Part shown: in pieces, positions 35,483 to 43,937 of the stretch
How positions within the stretch are numbered: position 1 is the first letter of the stretch
Layout of the letters: the number at the start of each line of letters is the position of its first letter
Program-made: the position numbers and the translations under genes
The notes under the pieces: generated by a model
Databases searched by the model: none
Seen by the model: only the letters and a program-made list of their open reading frames with translations
What the model was told of the DNA's origin: nothing
From: Desulfobacterales bacterium
GTDB taxonomy: Bacteria; Desulfobacterota; Desulfobacteria; Desulfobacterales; JAHEIW01
Length of the DNA: 64,000 nt
Assembly: GCA_030066985.1 (NCBI GenBank)
Contig: JASJAN010000009.1
Span: 1 to 64,000 of the forward strand
Direction of reading: 5' to 3'

Positions 35483-38400
35483 ATCGCATTCTCCTCTTTT
35501 TCAAGATCGCATCGAAGGCAGCGGATGGCTTCGCGATAAGCCTCCTCTTCGCTAAATCCTTTTTCAACTTCTCTAAAATCCCTTATCCGTTCCTGGGCAT
35601 TTTCGACTTCGACCTCCACCCGGGGCTTGTCCTCCATATCTTCTTTTTCAAGCGCCAGTTTGGTGCCCGTATGCCGCGGTGATTTTTCATCCGGGATATA
35701 CACGCGACTTTTGTCACCGCCCAGATATTTATCGATGGCAATAGCCGCCCGCCGGCCGGATGCAATTGCACGAATCACAAAGGTCGGACCAGTGGTAAAA
35801 TCCCCACCAGCAAAAACACCTGGCACATTGGTGGCCAGTGTGTTGGTGTCCACCACCAGGGCGCCCCAGAGTTCACGCTCCAGCTGGCTGTCGGCAGAAA
35901 GAAACGACATGTCGGCGGCCTGGCCGATGGAGATAATGACATTGTCGGCATCCACAAAGCGCGTGTCGTCGAGATCACAGGTGGGATTAAAACAGCCCTC
36001 ATCGTCAAAGACGCAGATGCAGCGCGTGAACTCAACGCCCGTCACCTTGCCCTTTTCGTGGGTGATTTTACTTGGCGACAGGTCGGGGTTGATGACAATA
36101 CCCTCATCGATGGCCTCATCCACATCTTGCTCCCAGGCCGGCATCTCATCACGGGGCTCCAGGCAGAATATTTGTGCCTCCTGTGCGCCGGTCCTTAAAG
36201 CGGTCCGGGCGACGTCGACGGCCACATTACCGCCGCCGATGATCACCGTTTTGCCGCTTAACGGCACCTTTTCGCCCATGCGGACCTGGGTTAAAAAATC
36301 AAGGCCATAGTAAATGCCTTCGAGGCCTTCTTCTTCTCCGGGGATACCGATTTGCTTGCTGGCCTGGGCTCCGGCGGCAATAAATACCGCGCTGTAGCCC
36401 TCATTTAGCAGGTCATTAAAGGTGTGTTTGGCATCAATGGGTGCGTTATAGCGGATTTCAACACCGCAGTTTTGAATATATTGGATTTCTTCTTCGATCA
36501 CTTGGCGCGGTAGCCTGAACTCCGGTACCGCAATGCCCAGCATGCCGCCCGCCACCGATTGGGCTTCAAAAACGGTGGTCTGGTATCCCATTTTTGCCAG
36601 AAAATAGGCGCAGGTTAAGCCGGCCGGCCCCGCTCCGACGACGGCCACTTTTTCCTCGCGGGTTACCGGAAAAGGCTCTCTTTGGGGGCCGATGTTTTTG
36701 AAATACCAGTCAGAGGCCACGCGTTTAAGGGCCCGAATCGCTACGGGCTGATCCAGTTCTCCGCGCCGGCATTTGAACTCGCAGGGATGGATACAGATAC
36801 GCCCGCAAACCGCCGGAAACGGGTTGCGCTCGCGAATGATCTCAACCGATTTATCATATTCGCCATCAGCAATCGCCGCCACATAATTGGGCACATCAAT
36901 GCCTGCCGGGCAGGCATGCTGACAGGCGGAAATCACCATCGAATCGCATACTGCTCCGGCACAGCGATGTTCTTTGATGTGGTCTTCAAATTCTTTGAGA
37001 AAATATTTGAGGGTCGAAAGGGCCGGTTTGGAGCAGGCCTGTCCCAGACCGCACAAGGATGCCTCAGTCAAGGTCTCTCCCAGTTGCCGGATCGTATCAA
37101 TGTCTTCCATACGGCCCTTGCCCTGGGTGATGCGTGTCAGAATTTCCAGCAGCTGGGTGGTGCCCAGACGGCAGGGTGCACATTTACCACAGGATTCTGA
37201 CTGGGTGAAGCTGAGGAAAAAGCGGGCGATTTCAACCATGCAGTTATTTTCATCCATGACCACCATACCGCCCGACCCCATGATGGCCCCGATGCGCTGG
37301 ACCGTATCGTAATCAATTTCAAGGCTTAAAAATTGAGGTGGCACACAGCCGCCGGCCGGCCCGCCCATTTGAACGGCCTTAAACGCGCGACCTTTTGGTA
37401 TGCCGCCGCCAATGTCATAAATGACGTCTTTGACGGTGGATCCGATTGGCACCTCCACCAGTCCGGTGTTGTTGACCTTGCCCGCCAGAGAGAAGATTTT
37501 GGTGCCTTTGCTCTCTTCGGTGCCCACCTGGCCGTACCAATCCGCTCCGTTTTTAATGATTAACGGGACGTTGGCCCAGGTTTCAACATTGTTGATATTC
37601 GTCGGTTTGGCATCAATACCTGCCTGCGCCGGAAAAGGCGGTCTGGCCCGGGGCATGCCGCGTTTGCCTTCGATCGAGGCCATCAGGGCCGTTTCTTCAC
37701 CGCAGACGAACGCCCCGGCACCCAAGCGCAGAGAGAGATCAAAATTAAATCCGGTGCCCAAAATGTTTTCGCCCAAAAGCCCCAATTCATTGGCCTGGTC
37801 GATGGCGATGTTAAGATGATCGATGGCGATCGGATACTCTTCGCGCACATAGATGTAGCCGTATTCACTGCCCATGGCATAGGCACCGATGAGCATCCCT
37901 TCCACCACCGCATGCGGGTCGCCTTCCAAAATGGCGCGATCCATGAATGCACCGGGATCGCCCTCATCAGCGTTGCAGACGGTATACTTGGGCCGGCCTT
38001 CAGACTGTCGAGCGAATTTCCATTTGAGTCCGGTGGGAAACCCCGCTCCGCCTCGGCCTCTGAGTTTAGCAGTCAGAACCTCTTCGACGACCTGTTCGGG
38101 CGACATTTTCGACAACGCCTTGACCAGGGCCTGATAGCCGCCATCGGCAATATAATCTTCGACTCGGGTTGGATCGATGCGGCCGCAGTTGGCCAAAACC
38201 CGTCGTTCCTGTTTGGCGTAAAAAGGGATCTGGTTGCGGTAATAGACCGGTTGATGCGTCTTGGGTTCGTGATAGGCCAGGCGGTCGATGAGCTGGCTGC
38301 GTTTCAAAGTCTGAGCGACGATTTCGGCGGCATCATTCGGCTCCACTTCTTGGTATTGAACCCCCATGGGCTCAATGGCAATCACCGGTGCCTTGGCACA

Positions 38401-38610
38401 AAAACCGTGACAGCCGGTGGCACGGATTTCCACCCGATCCGAAATCTTTTGGCTTTTGACTTCATCTTTTAAGGACCCCAGCACACCGGCGGCGCCGTAA
38501 GCCCGACAGCCGGTCATGCACACATGCACTTCGATGGTTCCTTCTTTTTTGCGGGACTGGATTTTATTGCGGAGCCACTCCAGCTTTCCGATGGATGAAA
38601 GCTTCTCCAT
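35479..38610 (-). CDS. NuoF-GltD fusion: NADH/FMN subunit joined to an NAD(P)H-FAD oxidoreductase
   Basis: A 1043-residue protein of two enzymes in one chain. Residues 1-90: thioredoxin-like [2Fe-2S] domain (Cys31, Cys35, Cys67, Cys71). Residues about 130-560: NuoF/HndC, with GRGGAGFPTGLKW (FMN), CNADEGDPGAFMDR (NADH) and the SCGKCAPCRLGT cluster motif. Residues about 570-1000: GltD/NfnL-like, with an Fe-S part (CQHACPAGIDVPNYV, CGRICIHPCEFKCRRG), FAD motif VAVVGAGPAGLTCAYFL and NAD(P)H motif VIIGGGNVAVDVART. The tail has CLRCDLEKE. With two flavins and two dinucleotide sites it could carry out flavin-based electron bifurcation (inference). It overlaps metV and follows nuoE by 68 bp. Confidence 0.92.
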   Translation of the reverse strand: MEKLSSIGKLEWLRNKIQSRKKEGTIEVHVCMTGCRAYGAAGVLGSLKDEVKSQKISDRVEIRATGCHGFCAKAPVIAIEPMGVQYQEVEPNDAAEIVAQTLKRSQLIDRLAYHEPKTHQPVYYRNQIPFYAKQERRVLANCGRIDPTRVEDYIADGGYQALVKALSKMSPEQVVEEVLTAKLRGRGGAGFPTGLKWKFARQSEGRPKYTVCNADEGDPGAFMDRAILEGDPHAVVEGMLIGAYAMGSEYGYIYVREEYPIAIDHLNIAIDQANELGLLGENILGTGFNFDLSLRLGAGAFVCGEETALMASIEGKRGMPRARPPFPAQAGIDAKPTNINNVETWANVPLIIKNGADWYGQVGTEESKGTKIFSLAGKVNNTGLVEVPIGSTVKDVIYDIGGGIPKGRAFKAVQMGGPAGGCVPPQFLSLEIDYDTVQRIGAIMGSGGMVVMDENNCMVEIARFFLSFTQSESCGKCAPCRLGTTQLLEILTRITQGKGRMEDIDTIRQLGETLTEASLCGLGQACSKPALSTLKYFLKEFEDHIKEHRCAGAVCDSMVISACQHACPAGIDVPNYVAAIADGEYDKSVEIIRERNPFPAVCGRICIHPCEFKCRRGELDQPVAIRALKRVASDWYFKNIGPQREPFPVTREEKVAVVGAGPAGLTCAYFLAKMGYQTTVFEAQSVAGGMLGIAVPEFRLPRQVIEEEIQYIQNCGVEIRYNAPIDAKHTFNDLLNEGYSAVFIAAGAQASKQIGIPGEEEGLEGIYYGLDFLTQVRMGEKVPLSGKTVIIGGGNVAVDVARTALRTGAQEAQIFCLEPRDEMPAWEQDVDEAIDEGIVINPDLSPSKITHEKGKVTGVEFTRCICVFDDEGCFNPTCDLDDTRFVDADNVIISIGQAADMSFLSADSQLERELWGALVVDTNTLATNVPGVFAGGDFTTGPTFVIRAIASGRRAAIAIDKYLGGDKSRVYIPDEKSPRHTGTKLALEKEDMEDKPRVEVEVENAQERIRDFREVEKGFSEEEAYREAIRCLRCDLEKEENAI

Positions 38611-38678
38611 TTGGCAGAATCTCCCTTTCGCTCAGATATTCCGTCTACCGCAAATGCTTGCGTGGCAAACGGCTGGTT

Positions 38679-39152
38679 TTATTTTTTTTGATACTCTCCC
38701 AAAAGGCTGCTGACCTTGATTGGGGAAAGCTTGCCGAAATAATCCCGGTTGATCATCATGGTCGGCGCCAGAAAACAGGCGCCCAAGCAGGCCACCGTTT
38801 CGAGGGTGAATTGATAATCGGAACTGGTTTCACCCTCTTTCAGATCCAGCTCTTTTTGCATCAGGCGCAAAACGCTGCGGCTGCCTTTGACGTGACAGGC
38901 GGTGCCGCGGCATACTCTGAGGACATATTTTCCTTTGGGCTCCAAAGCAAATCCGGCATAAAACGTAATAACACCCTGGACTTCAGACGGGTACATATTC
39001 ATGGCTTCGGCAATCGGCTCTATCGATTCAGGCGGTATATATCCGGTATGTTCCTGCACTTCCTGAAGCAGAGGAATAAGCCCCCATTTATCGCCTTTAT
39101 GCTTTTCGATAATTTCGTTAATCCGGTCCCAATTGATCTCAGGTGGTTTCAT
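38679..39152 (-). CDS. NuoE/HndA-like [2Fe-2S] subunit
   Basis: A 157-residue thioredoxin-like ferredoxin subunit of NADH-oxidising complexes (complex I 24-kDa subunit, HndA, HydC). Helical N-terminal part (WGLIPLLQEVQEHTGYIPPE) then the cluster domain with CRGTACHVKG and CLGACFLAPTMMIN supplying the four Cys. It precedes the NuoF-GltD gene by 68 bp and forms the usual NuoE-NuoF pair that takes hydride from NADH. Family known; role in the MetF complex inferred. Confidence 0.94.
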   Translation of the reverse strand: MKPPEINWDRINEIIEKHKGDKWGLIPLLQEVQEHTGYIPPESIEPIAEAMNMYPSEVQGVITFYAGFALEPKGKYVLRVCRGTACHVKGSRSVLRLMQKELDLKEGETSSDYQFTLETVACLGACFLAPTMMINRDYFGKLSPIKVSSLLGEYQKK

Positions 39153-39228
39153 ACGGGTGCCCCATCTGTCTGTTGTAAGTTAAATTGATTTTTAAGCAAT
39201 TTATTTGTTGAGTTGCTCGTAACAGTCA

Positions 39229-39303
39229 GGTTCAAGGTTCAAGGTTGAACTTCTGCATGACGTGCGCCGTATGCCTTGCGCCTTGGGCCTTACGCCTTAT
39301 GCC
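39229..39303. repeat. GGTTCA words followed by GCCTTGCGCCTTG words
   Basis: 39229-39250 holds tandem GGTTCAAGGTTCAAGGTTG; 39262-39303 holds tandem GCCTTGCGCCTTGGGCC-like words. Both are one-armed here. The second array runs over the last codons of the FdhA/NuoG-like gene, so the repeat may have altered its C-terminus. Confidence 0.5.
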
Positions 39304-41960
39304 TTTGTGATTTTAGCGGCGCATGTTTTCCATCCGCCCGCATTCGGTTCGGCCAGATCGCTTAAGTCAATCAGATTCATGGCATCGTTGGCATTGACCG
39401 CCAGCGGAACAAAAAGCTGGCCGGTTTCGATGCGATTGCTGCAATCAATTTTGCGTTGGATTTCACCCCATTGGGTCTCAATTTTTACGGTATCCCCATC
39501 TTTTAGTTTCAGTTGATCTGCATCCGAACTGTTAAGGGCCACATTTCCGACATGGTCAAAATCTTGAATGCGCTCAGAGGTGCTCGTTCGGGTGCCGCTG
39601 CCCAGGTGATAGCGCAAAGAGCCCAATATGGCCGTAAATGGATAAGTCCCATCAGCGGGTTCATCCGCTGTTGAGACCACTGGTGAAAAAGATACCTTCT
39701 CGGAAGTGTCGGCGTTCCCAAAAACTGCCATTGGGCTGGCGGGTTTCACCCAGGCGGTGTCGCCAGCATTTAATTCGGCATAAGCAGGTACCAGACGGCG
39801 GATCTCATCACGGATTTTTTCGAGGGTGCCATACGCCTCAGGGGCTCCCAAACGGGACGCCAGCATATCCAGGATTTCCCAGTCGGCCTTGGCCTTGCCG
39901 GGCGGAGGCACCACGGCTGAAAAATTTTGGATGCGGCCTTCCAAATTGGTAAAGGAACCGTTCTTTTCGCTGGTAGCGGCAGCGGGCAAAACTACATCTG
40001 CCAGTTTGACGATTTCACTGTCCAGAATATCCTGCACAACGAGGAGCTCTAACTTTTTCAGCGCTGCTTTCACACGTTGCGGCTGTGGTAGAGACCGCAG
40101 CGGATTTTCACCCATGATATACAGGGCTTTGAGCTGGCCGTTTTCAGCCGCCTCGATAATCCGCGCCATATTCAGGCCCGGATCCGGGGAAATCTTGACA
40201 TCCCAATTCTTTTCCCATGCTTTTCGGTTGCCATTTTCAACGATCGGCAATCTTCCGGGCAGCAGGTCCGGCACTGTGCCCATATCCATGGCGCCGTTCT
40301 GATTGCTCTCTCTGGCCAACAGATACAGTCCGGCACCCTGTGTGCCCAGACTCCCGGTCATCAATGACAGATTGAGAATCGCGCCCAGGGCGTGCGTGCC
40401 ATAACGTTGCTGCAAAATGCCATGACCGATGACAAATGCGATGCGTTTTTCTTTAATCAATTCGGCCATGGCATTTAATTGTTGCATCTTAAGTCCAGTC
40501 AAGCGGCAAACTTTATTCATATCCAGCGAAGACAACGCATAGGTAAAAAGACTGAATCCTTCAGCGTAGCGGTCAATAAACTCAGAATCGTAGTCATTGG
40601 TTTCATGCAGCAAAGCGGCCAGGGCATTGATCAATTCCAGATCGGTGCCGGGTGTGATGGGAAGCCATAAGGATGAAAAGCTAACCAGTTCGGTTTTGCG
40701 CGGGTCGACCACAATCAGCGGAACGCCGTTTTTAGCCGTGCGCTTCAGATGGTAGCTGACCACTGGAAGAGAGTGGTTGGGGTCGGCCCCAAGGACCACG
40801 ATGGCATCTGCTTTTTCCAAATCGCTGAAAGGTGTCGGGCGACATCCACCGCCGGTTTTTTGATCTACGATGTTTGCTAAAAATTGCCCGGAAACATACC
40901 CGCCGTTGTCGACATTGTTGGTGCCGACCAGCACCCGAGCTATTTTTTGAAACAGATAATTTTCTTCATTACTGCACTTTGAAGAGCCCATGAAAGCAAT
41001 GCTTTGCGGTCCGCTTTCATCCTTTATTTGGTGCAACCGTTTGGCCACCTGATCCAGGGCTTCATCCCATGAAACCGGGGCCAATTGGGTGGTATCATCT
41101 TCTCCTTTTTTGGGCATCATCGGAGCGATGAGGCGCCGTCGCGAATTTAAAAAATCATGGGCAAAATGGCCGCGCACACATAGGGTGGCCTTGTTGACAC
41201 TATCGGGCAAATGCGCCGGATTAACGTCGATGACTTTGTTGGCGGTTTGCCCCATGGCCAGGCTGCAACCCACGCCGCAAAAACTGCAAATTGAAAACGA
41301 CTCCTGCGTCGGGCTACCGACGTATTGGTTGTTTTTGGCCGACAGTGCACCGGTGGGGCACATGGAAACGCAGGTGCCGCAAAAGGTGCAATTTGAGCGC
41401 TCAAGCCCCTGTTCATGAACCGTTGCCGGTCGAGATGTAAAACCTCTCAAATTATAATCAATGGCACCGACCACCACCAGTTCATGATCTGCCCGGATGC
41501 ATTTTCCGCACAAAATACATTTGCTCAAATCACGGGTAATAAACGGATTGGCCTGCTCCAGAGGCTTGTAGTTGGGCATGGCATACAGATCCGTTTCGCC
41601 AATACCCATCTGCGAGGCGACCCATCGTAGTTGACAGCGGTTGCCCTTGCTGCAAACTATGCAGGATTCCGGATGTTCGGCAATCATCAAGCGGACGATA
41701 TTGCGGCGATGGCTCAGGATGCGCGGTGTATCGGACAAAAGTTTCATATCCGCTGCAACGGGGGTAACACACGAAGCCATCAGGCGACCACTTTCTTGAT
41801 CCTCCACCAGACAGAGCCGACAGGCGCCAAAGGGTTTCAGATCCGGATGAAAACAGAGGTGGGGTATCTTAATGCCTTTTTGGGTCGCAGCTTGTAAAAT
41901 AGAAGTCCCGGGGGGACAGCTAATCTTTTTATTGTCGATGGTTAAGACGATGTTGTCCAA
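39297..41960 (-). CDS. NuoG/FdhA-like molybdopterin-family subunit without formate dehydrogenase catalytic residues
   Basis: An 887-residue protein built like NAD-dependent formate dehydrogenase alpha. [2Fe-2S] domain (Cys36, Cys47, Cys50, Cys64); His-ligated [4Fe-4S] (His96, Cys100, Cys103, Cys109); two ferredoxin motifs (Cys148, Cys151, Cys154, then Asp158 where Cys is usual; Cys191, Cys194, Cys197, Cys201); then the bis-MGD fold with [4Fe-4S] Cys225, Cys228, Cys232, Cys261. Where formate dehydrogenases read NNVDxCARx(U/C)HSP, this protein reads NNVDNGGYVSGQF (from residue 348): Sec/Cys is Ser357 and the next His is Gly358. Formate oxidation is thus unlikely; an electron-wire or altered-substrate role is more plausible. 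Between metF2 and nuoE in the operon. Confidence 0.88.
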   Translation of the reverse strand: MDNIVLTIDNKKISCPPGTSILQAATQKGIKIPHLCFHPDLKPFGACRLCLVEDQESGRLMASCVTPVAADMKLLSDTPRILSHRRNIVRLMIAEHPESCIVCSKGNRCQLRWVASQMGIGETDLYAMPNYKPLEQANPFITRDLSKCILCGKCIRADHELVVVGAIDYNLRGFTSRPATVHEQGLERSNCTFCGTCVSMCPTGALSAKNNQYVGSPTQESFSICSFCGVGCSLAMGQTANKVIDVNPAHLPDSVNKATLCVRGHFAHDFLNSRRRLIAPMMPKKGEDDTTQLAPVSWDEALDQVAKRLHQIKDESGPQSIAFMGSSKCSNEENYLFQKIARVLVGTNNVDNGGYVSGQFLANIVDQKTGGGCRPTPFSDLEKADAIVVLGADPNHSLPVVSYHLKRTAKNGVPLIVVDPRKTELVSFSSLWLPITPGTDLELINALAALLHETNDYDSEFIDRYAEGFSLFTYALSSLDMNKVCRLTGLKMQQLNAMAELIKEKRIAFVIGHGILQQRYGTHALGAILNLSLMTGSLGTQGAGLYLLARESNQNGAMDMGTVPDLLPGRLPIVENGNRKAWEKNWDVKISPDPGLNMARIIEAAENGQLKALYIMGENPLRSLPQPQRVKAALKKLELLVVQDILDSEIVKLADVVLPAAATSEKNGSFTNLEGRIQNFSAVVPPPGKAKADWEILDMLASRLGAPEAYGTLEKIRDEIRRLVPAYAELNAGDTAWVKPASPMAVFGNADTSEKVSFSPVVSTADEPADGTYPFTAILGSLRYHLGSGTRTSTSERIQDFDHVGNVALNSSDADQLKLKDGDTVKIETQWGEIQRKIDCSNRIETGQLFVPLAVNANDAMNLIDLSDLAEPNAGGWKTCAAKITKA

Positions 41961-41980
41961 GCGGCTGACTCCTTTTGTTA

Positions 41981-42086
41981 GTGGGTTGGTCCGCCTGCGG
42001 CGGATTAACCCGTTTGCCGGTTAACCGGCAATCAAAAATGCAATTGCCGATAACGGGCACAACGGGCAACCGGGAAACGGATAAAC
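41981..42086. repeat. palindromic CCGGTTAACCGG/CAACGGGCA repeat
   Basis: Contains GTCCGCCTGCGGCGGATTAA (a GGCGGA palindrome), the perfect palindrome TGCCGGTTAACCGGCA (42016-42031), and inverted words such as TAACGGGCACAACGGGCAAC. Related to the blocks at 10311, 33739 and 59600. It lies inside the operon, between metF2 and the NuoG/FdhA-like gene, and reaches the metF2 stop codon. Confidence 0.6.
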
Positions 42087-42962
42087 CTATTTTAATTTTG
42101 CTGCATCCAGATAATTTTTTAGCTTTTCTTCACCGCCGATGGTAATGATATGAACGCCCTGGCACAAATCTTTGAGGCCGGTGACAATATCAGCAAAAAT
42201 TTCAGTGCTGGCTTTGAGCTTGTCCGGTGCCTGGGCCAATTTCTGGATCATCCATTCCGGCACCAGGCCGGATTTTAAATGCCGGTTGAGAAAGCGTCCC
42301 ATGCCGGCGGTGCGCAGGATCATGACCTCGGCAATGACCGGCACGTTAAAGGTATCGACCCGGCGCAAAAACTTGGCAAATTGATCGACATCAAAAACAG
42401 GCGTGGTCAGGAAATATCCGGTGCCCATTTTGGTCAGCTCCTCCATTTCCTTCATTTCCAGATCGGGCACATTTTTGCCCCAGGACGACTCCACGCCTGA
42501 TCCCACCAGAAAATCAGCTTTGGATTTGAGGGTATCGCCTTCAACGGTTTGTCCCTTTTTGATGTGTTCCAGTACCGATTGCAATTTACCGGCGTCGACA
42601 TGGAAAAACATCATTTCCTGCAAACTGTCGCCGGTAATGCGATAATCCTCGGTAAATACCAGGAGGTTATCGATCCCGGCTTCGTGGGCGTCAACCAGAT
42701 CTTTTTGCAATTGAATGCGGTTTTTATCTCGGGTGGTGGTTTGATAAATCGGCTCAAATTGATTTTGATCCAACAGCTGGCAGGTATTAATGGTGTCCCC
42801 GACCACCCCTTCAAATTCGACTTCAGACAGTGAAACACCATCTACCCGCCCGCGCACTTTGGATAGGCTGCGGACCAGATCTTCCGGTTCCTGGTCGATG
42901 GGCGCCTGAATTTCCGAGGTCACGACAAATTGCTTTTTTTTCAAAGCTTCCTTTAATTTCAT
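42087..42962 (-). CDS. second MetF-like methylenetetrahydrofolate reductase family protein
   Basis: A 291-residue TIM-barrel protein of the MetF family, clearly different from the first copy. GGAGGCACC before ATG 42962 fixes the start. Kept features are the Glu in VVTSEIQAPID, QTTTRDKNRIQLQKDL and FFHVDAGKL; changed is LCLTGD, here LVFTED. The C-terminal GVHIITIGGEEKLKNYL matches the end of MetF1 (GVHIMAIGKEEKVPEIM). It could be a second active reductase, an enzyme on another C1-pterin, or a structural paralogue. It follows the HTH-receiver gene by 49 bp and precedes the NuoG/FdhA-like gene by 126 bp of repeats. Confidence 0.87.
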   Translation of the reverse strand: MKLKEALKKKQFVVTSEIQAPIDQEPEDLVRSLSKVRGRVDGVSLSEVEFEGVVGDTINTCQLLDQNQFEPIYQTTTRDKNRIQLQKDLVDAHEAGIDNLLVFTEDYRITGDSLQEMMFFHVDAGKLQSVLEHIKKGQTVEGDTLKSKADFLVGSGVESSWGKNVPDLEMKEMEELTKMGTGYFLTTPVFDVDQFAKFLRRVDTFNVPVIAEVMILRTAGMGRFLNRHLKSGLVPEWMIQKLAQAPDKLKASTEIFADIVTGLKDLCQGVHIITIGGEEKLKNYLDAAKLK

Positions 42963-43011
42963 GGTGCCTCCTTGGCTGGCTTTGCGGATCGTCCCCTTTG
43001 TTATTGTGCGG

Positions 43012-43584
43012 TTAATGCAGCTCGAGCAAGCGGGCCACCTCTTCTTTGAGTTGGGGCAGCGGGAACGGTTTGGAAAAACAGGCATCCGCGCCGTACTGTT
43101 TCATCTTTTTAAACTTATCCTCATCCAGATAAGCGGACAGTACGATGATTTTAGTGTTGGTCGTATCGGGATTTTCCTTAATTTTTTTACAGACCTCATA
43201 GCCTTTGATATCGGGCATCATGATATCCAGGATCAGCAGATGGGGGGCAAAGTGATTGATCTGCAGCCCGGCTTCAAATCCATCGGATGCTGATATCACT
43301 TCATAATCAAATTCGTCCTCTTCGAGTGCCTGCACGATGGTTTCGACGATGATCGGATCATCATCGACCACCAGAATTTTTCTTTTTAAGCCATCGGCTT
43401 CCTGATCCGGAATCGGAATTCCCTGCTTTTTCATGAAAAATTCCAGATCTGACCGGTTGATGCGCCGATGTCCGCCGACGGTCTTATAGGCCTTAATATG
43501 CCCGGATTCAATCCAGTTGATAATGGTTTTTGCAGACACATTACAGAGCTGGCTTGCTTTAAACACTGTTAATACGTCTTCCAT
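43012..43584 (-). CDS. excisionase/MerR-type HTH fused to a response-regulator receiver domain
   Basis: A 190-residue regulator with its domains in unusual order. Residues 1-55 are a MerR/BldC-like winged helix (TVFKASQLCNVSAKTIINWIE, then TVGGHRRINRSDLEFF); residues 68-188 are a full receiver domain with acidic pocket Asp74-76, phosphoacceptor Asp120 (LLILDIMMPD) and Lys172. Most response regulators have the receiver first. GGAGCGATCAT precedes the ATG. It is the first gene of the metF/nuo operon, 49 bp before metF2, under a good promoter, so it probably controls its own operon. The PAS histidine kinase upstream is the natural candidate partner. Confidence 0.9.
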   Translation of the reverse strand: MEDVLTVFKASQLCNVSAKTIINWIESGHIKAYKTVGGHRRINRSDLEFFMKKQGIPIPDQEADGLKRKILVVDDDPIIVETIVQALEEDEFDYEVISASDGFEAGLQINHFAPHLLILDIMMPDIKGYEVCKKIKENPDTTNTKIIVLSAYLDEDKFKKMKQYGADACFSKPFPLPQLKEEVARLLELH

Positions 43585-43625
43585 ATGATCGCTCCTTTCA
43601 CTTATTTTATTTATTATAGTTTTTT

Positions 43626-43654
43626 CTATAAATATAGTTTTTATGCTTTGTCAA
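43626..43654 (-). promoter_or_regulatory. promoter of the metF/nuo operon with TATAGTTTTT repeats
   Basis: On the minus strand TTGACA (43649-43654) and TTATAG (43626-43631) are 17 bp apart, about 40 bp before the HTH-receiver start. On the plus strand TATAGTTTTT occurs at 43615 and again at 43633, 18 bp apart and overlapping the -10 region; similar ATAGAA words recur near 43745. They are candidate operator sites for the HTH-receiver protein (inference). Confidence 0.55.
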
Positions 43655-43937
43655 GCTTTTTCGGTGAATTTTAGAAAATATTTTTAAAAAATGGTCAATT
43701 TTTTAACGATAATTTGGTTTGCGATTCAGATAAATTTCAGTTTTTATAGAAATTATAGAATTTTTGGCGAGTAAGTACGACTTTGATCTAATATGCGGGG
43801 AATCTTCTTTATTATTCGGATAGCGTCTTTAGCACTGGCTGACCTAATTTAAGCCTCTTCCAAGAAGAAAATCTCATTTTGGTCTATTGGGGTTATTGAG
43901 AAATCGCTTCAAGGCATACGAATCGGTGAGGAAAACG

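Noticed and set aside
39297-41960. Selenocysteine formate dehydrogenase
   Set aside because: The frame has no in-frame TGA at the catalytic site, which reads Ser-Gly; no SECIS was expected or seen.
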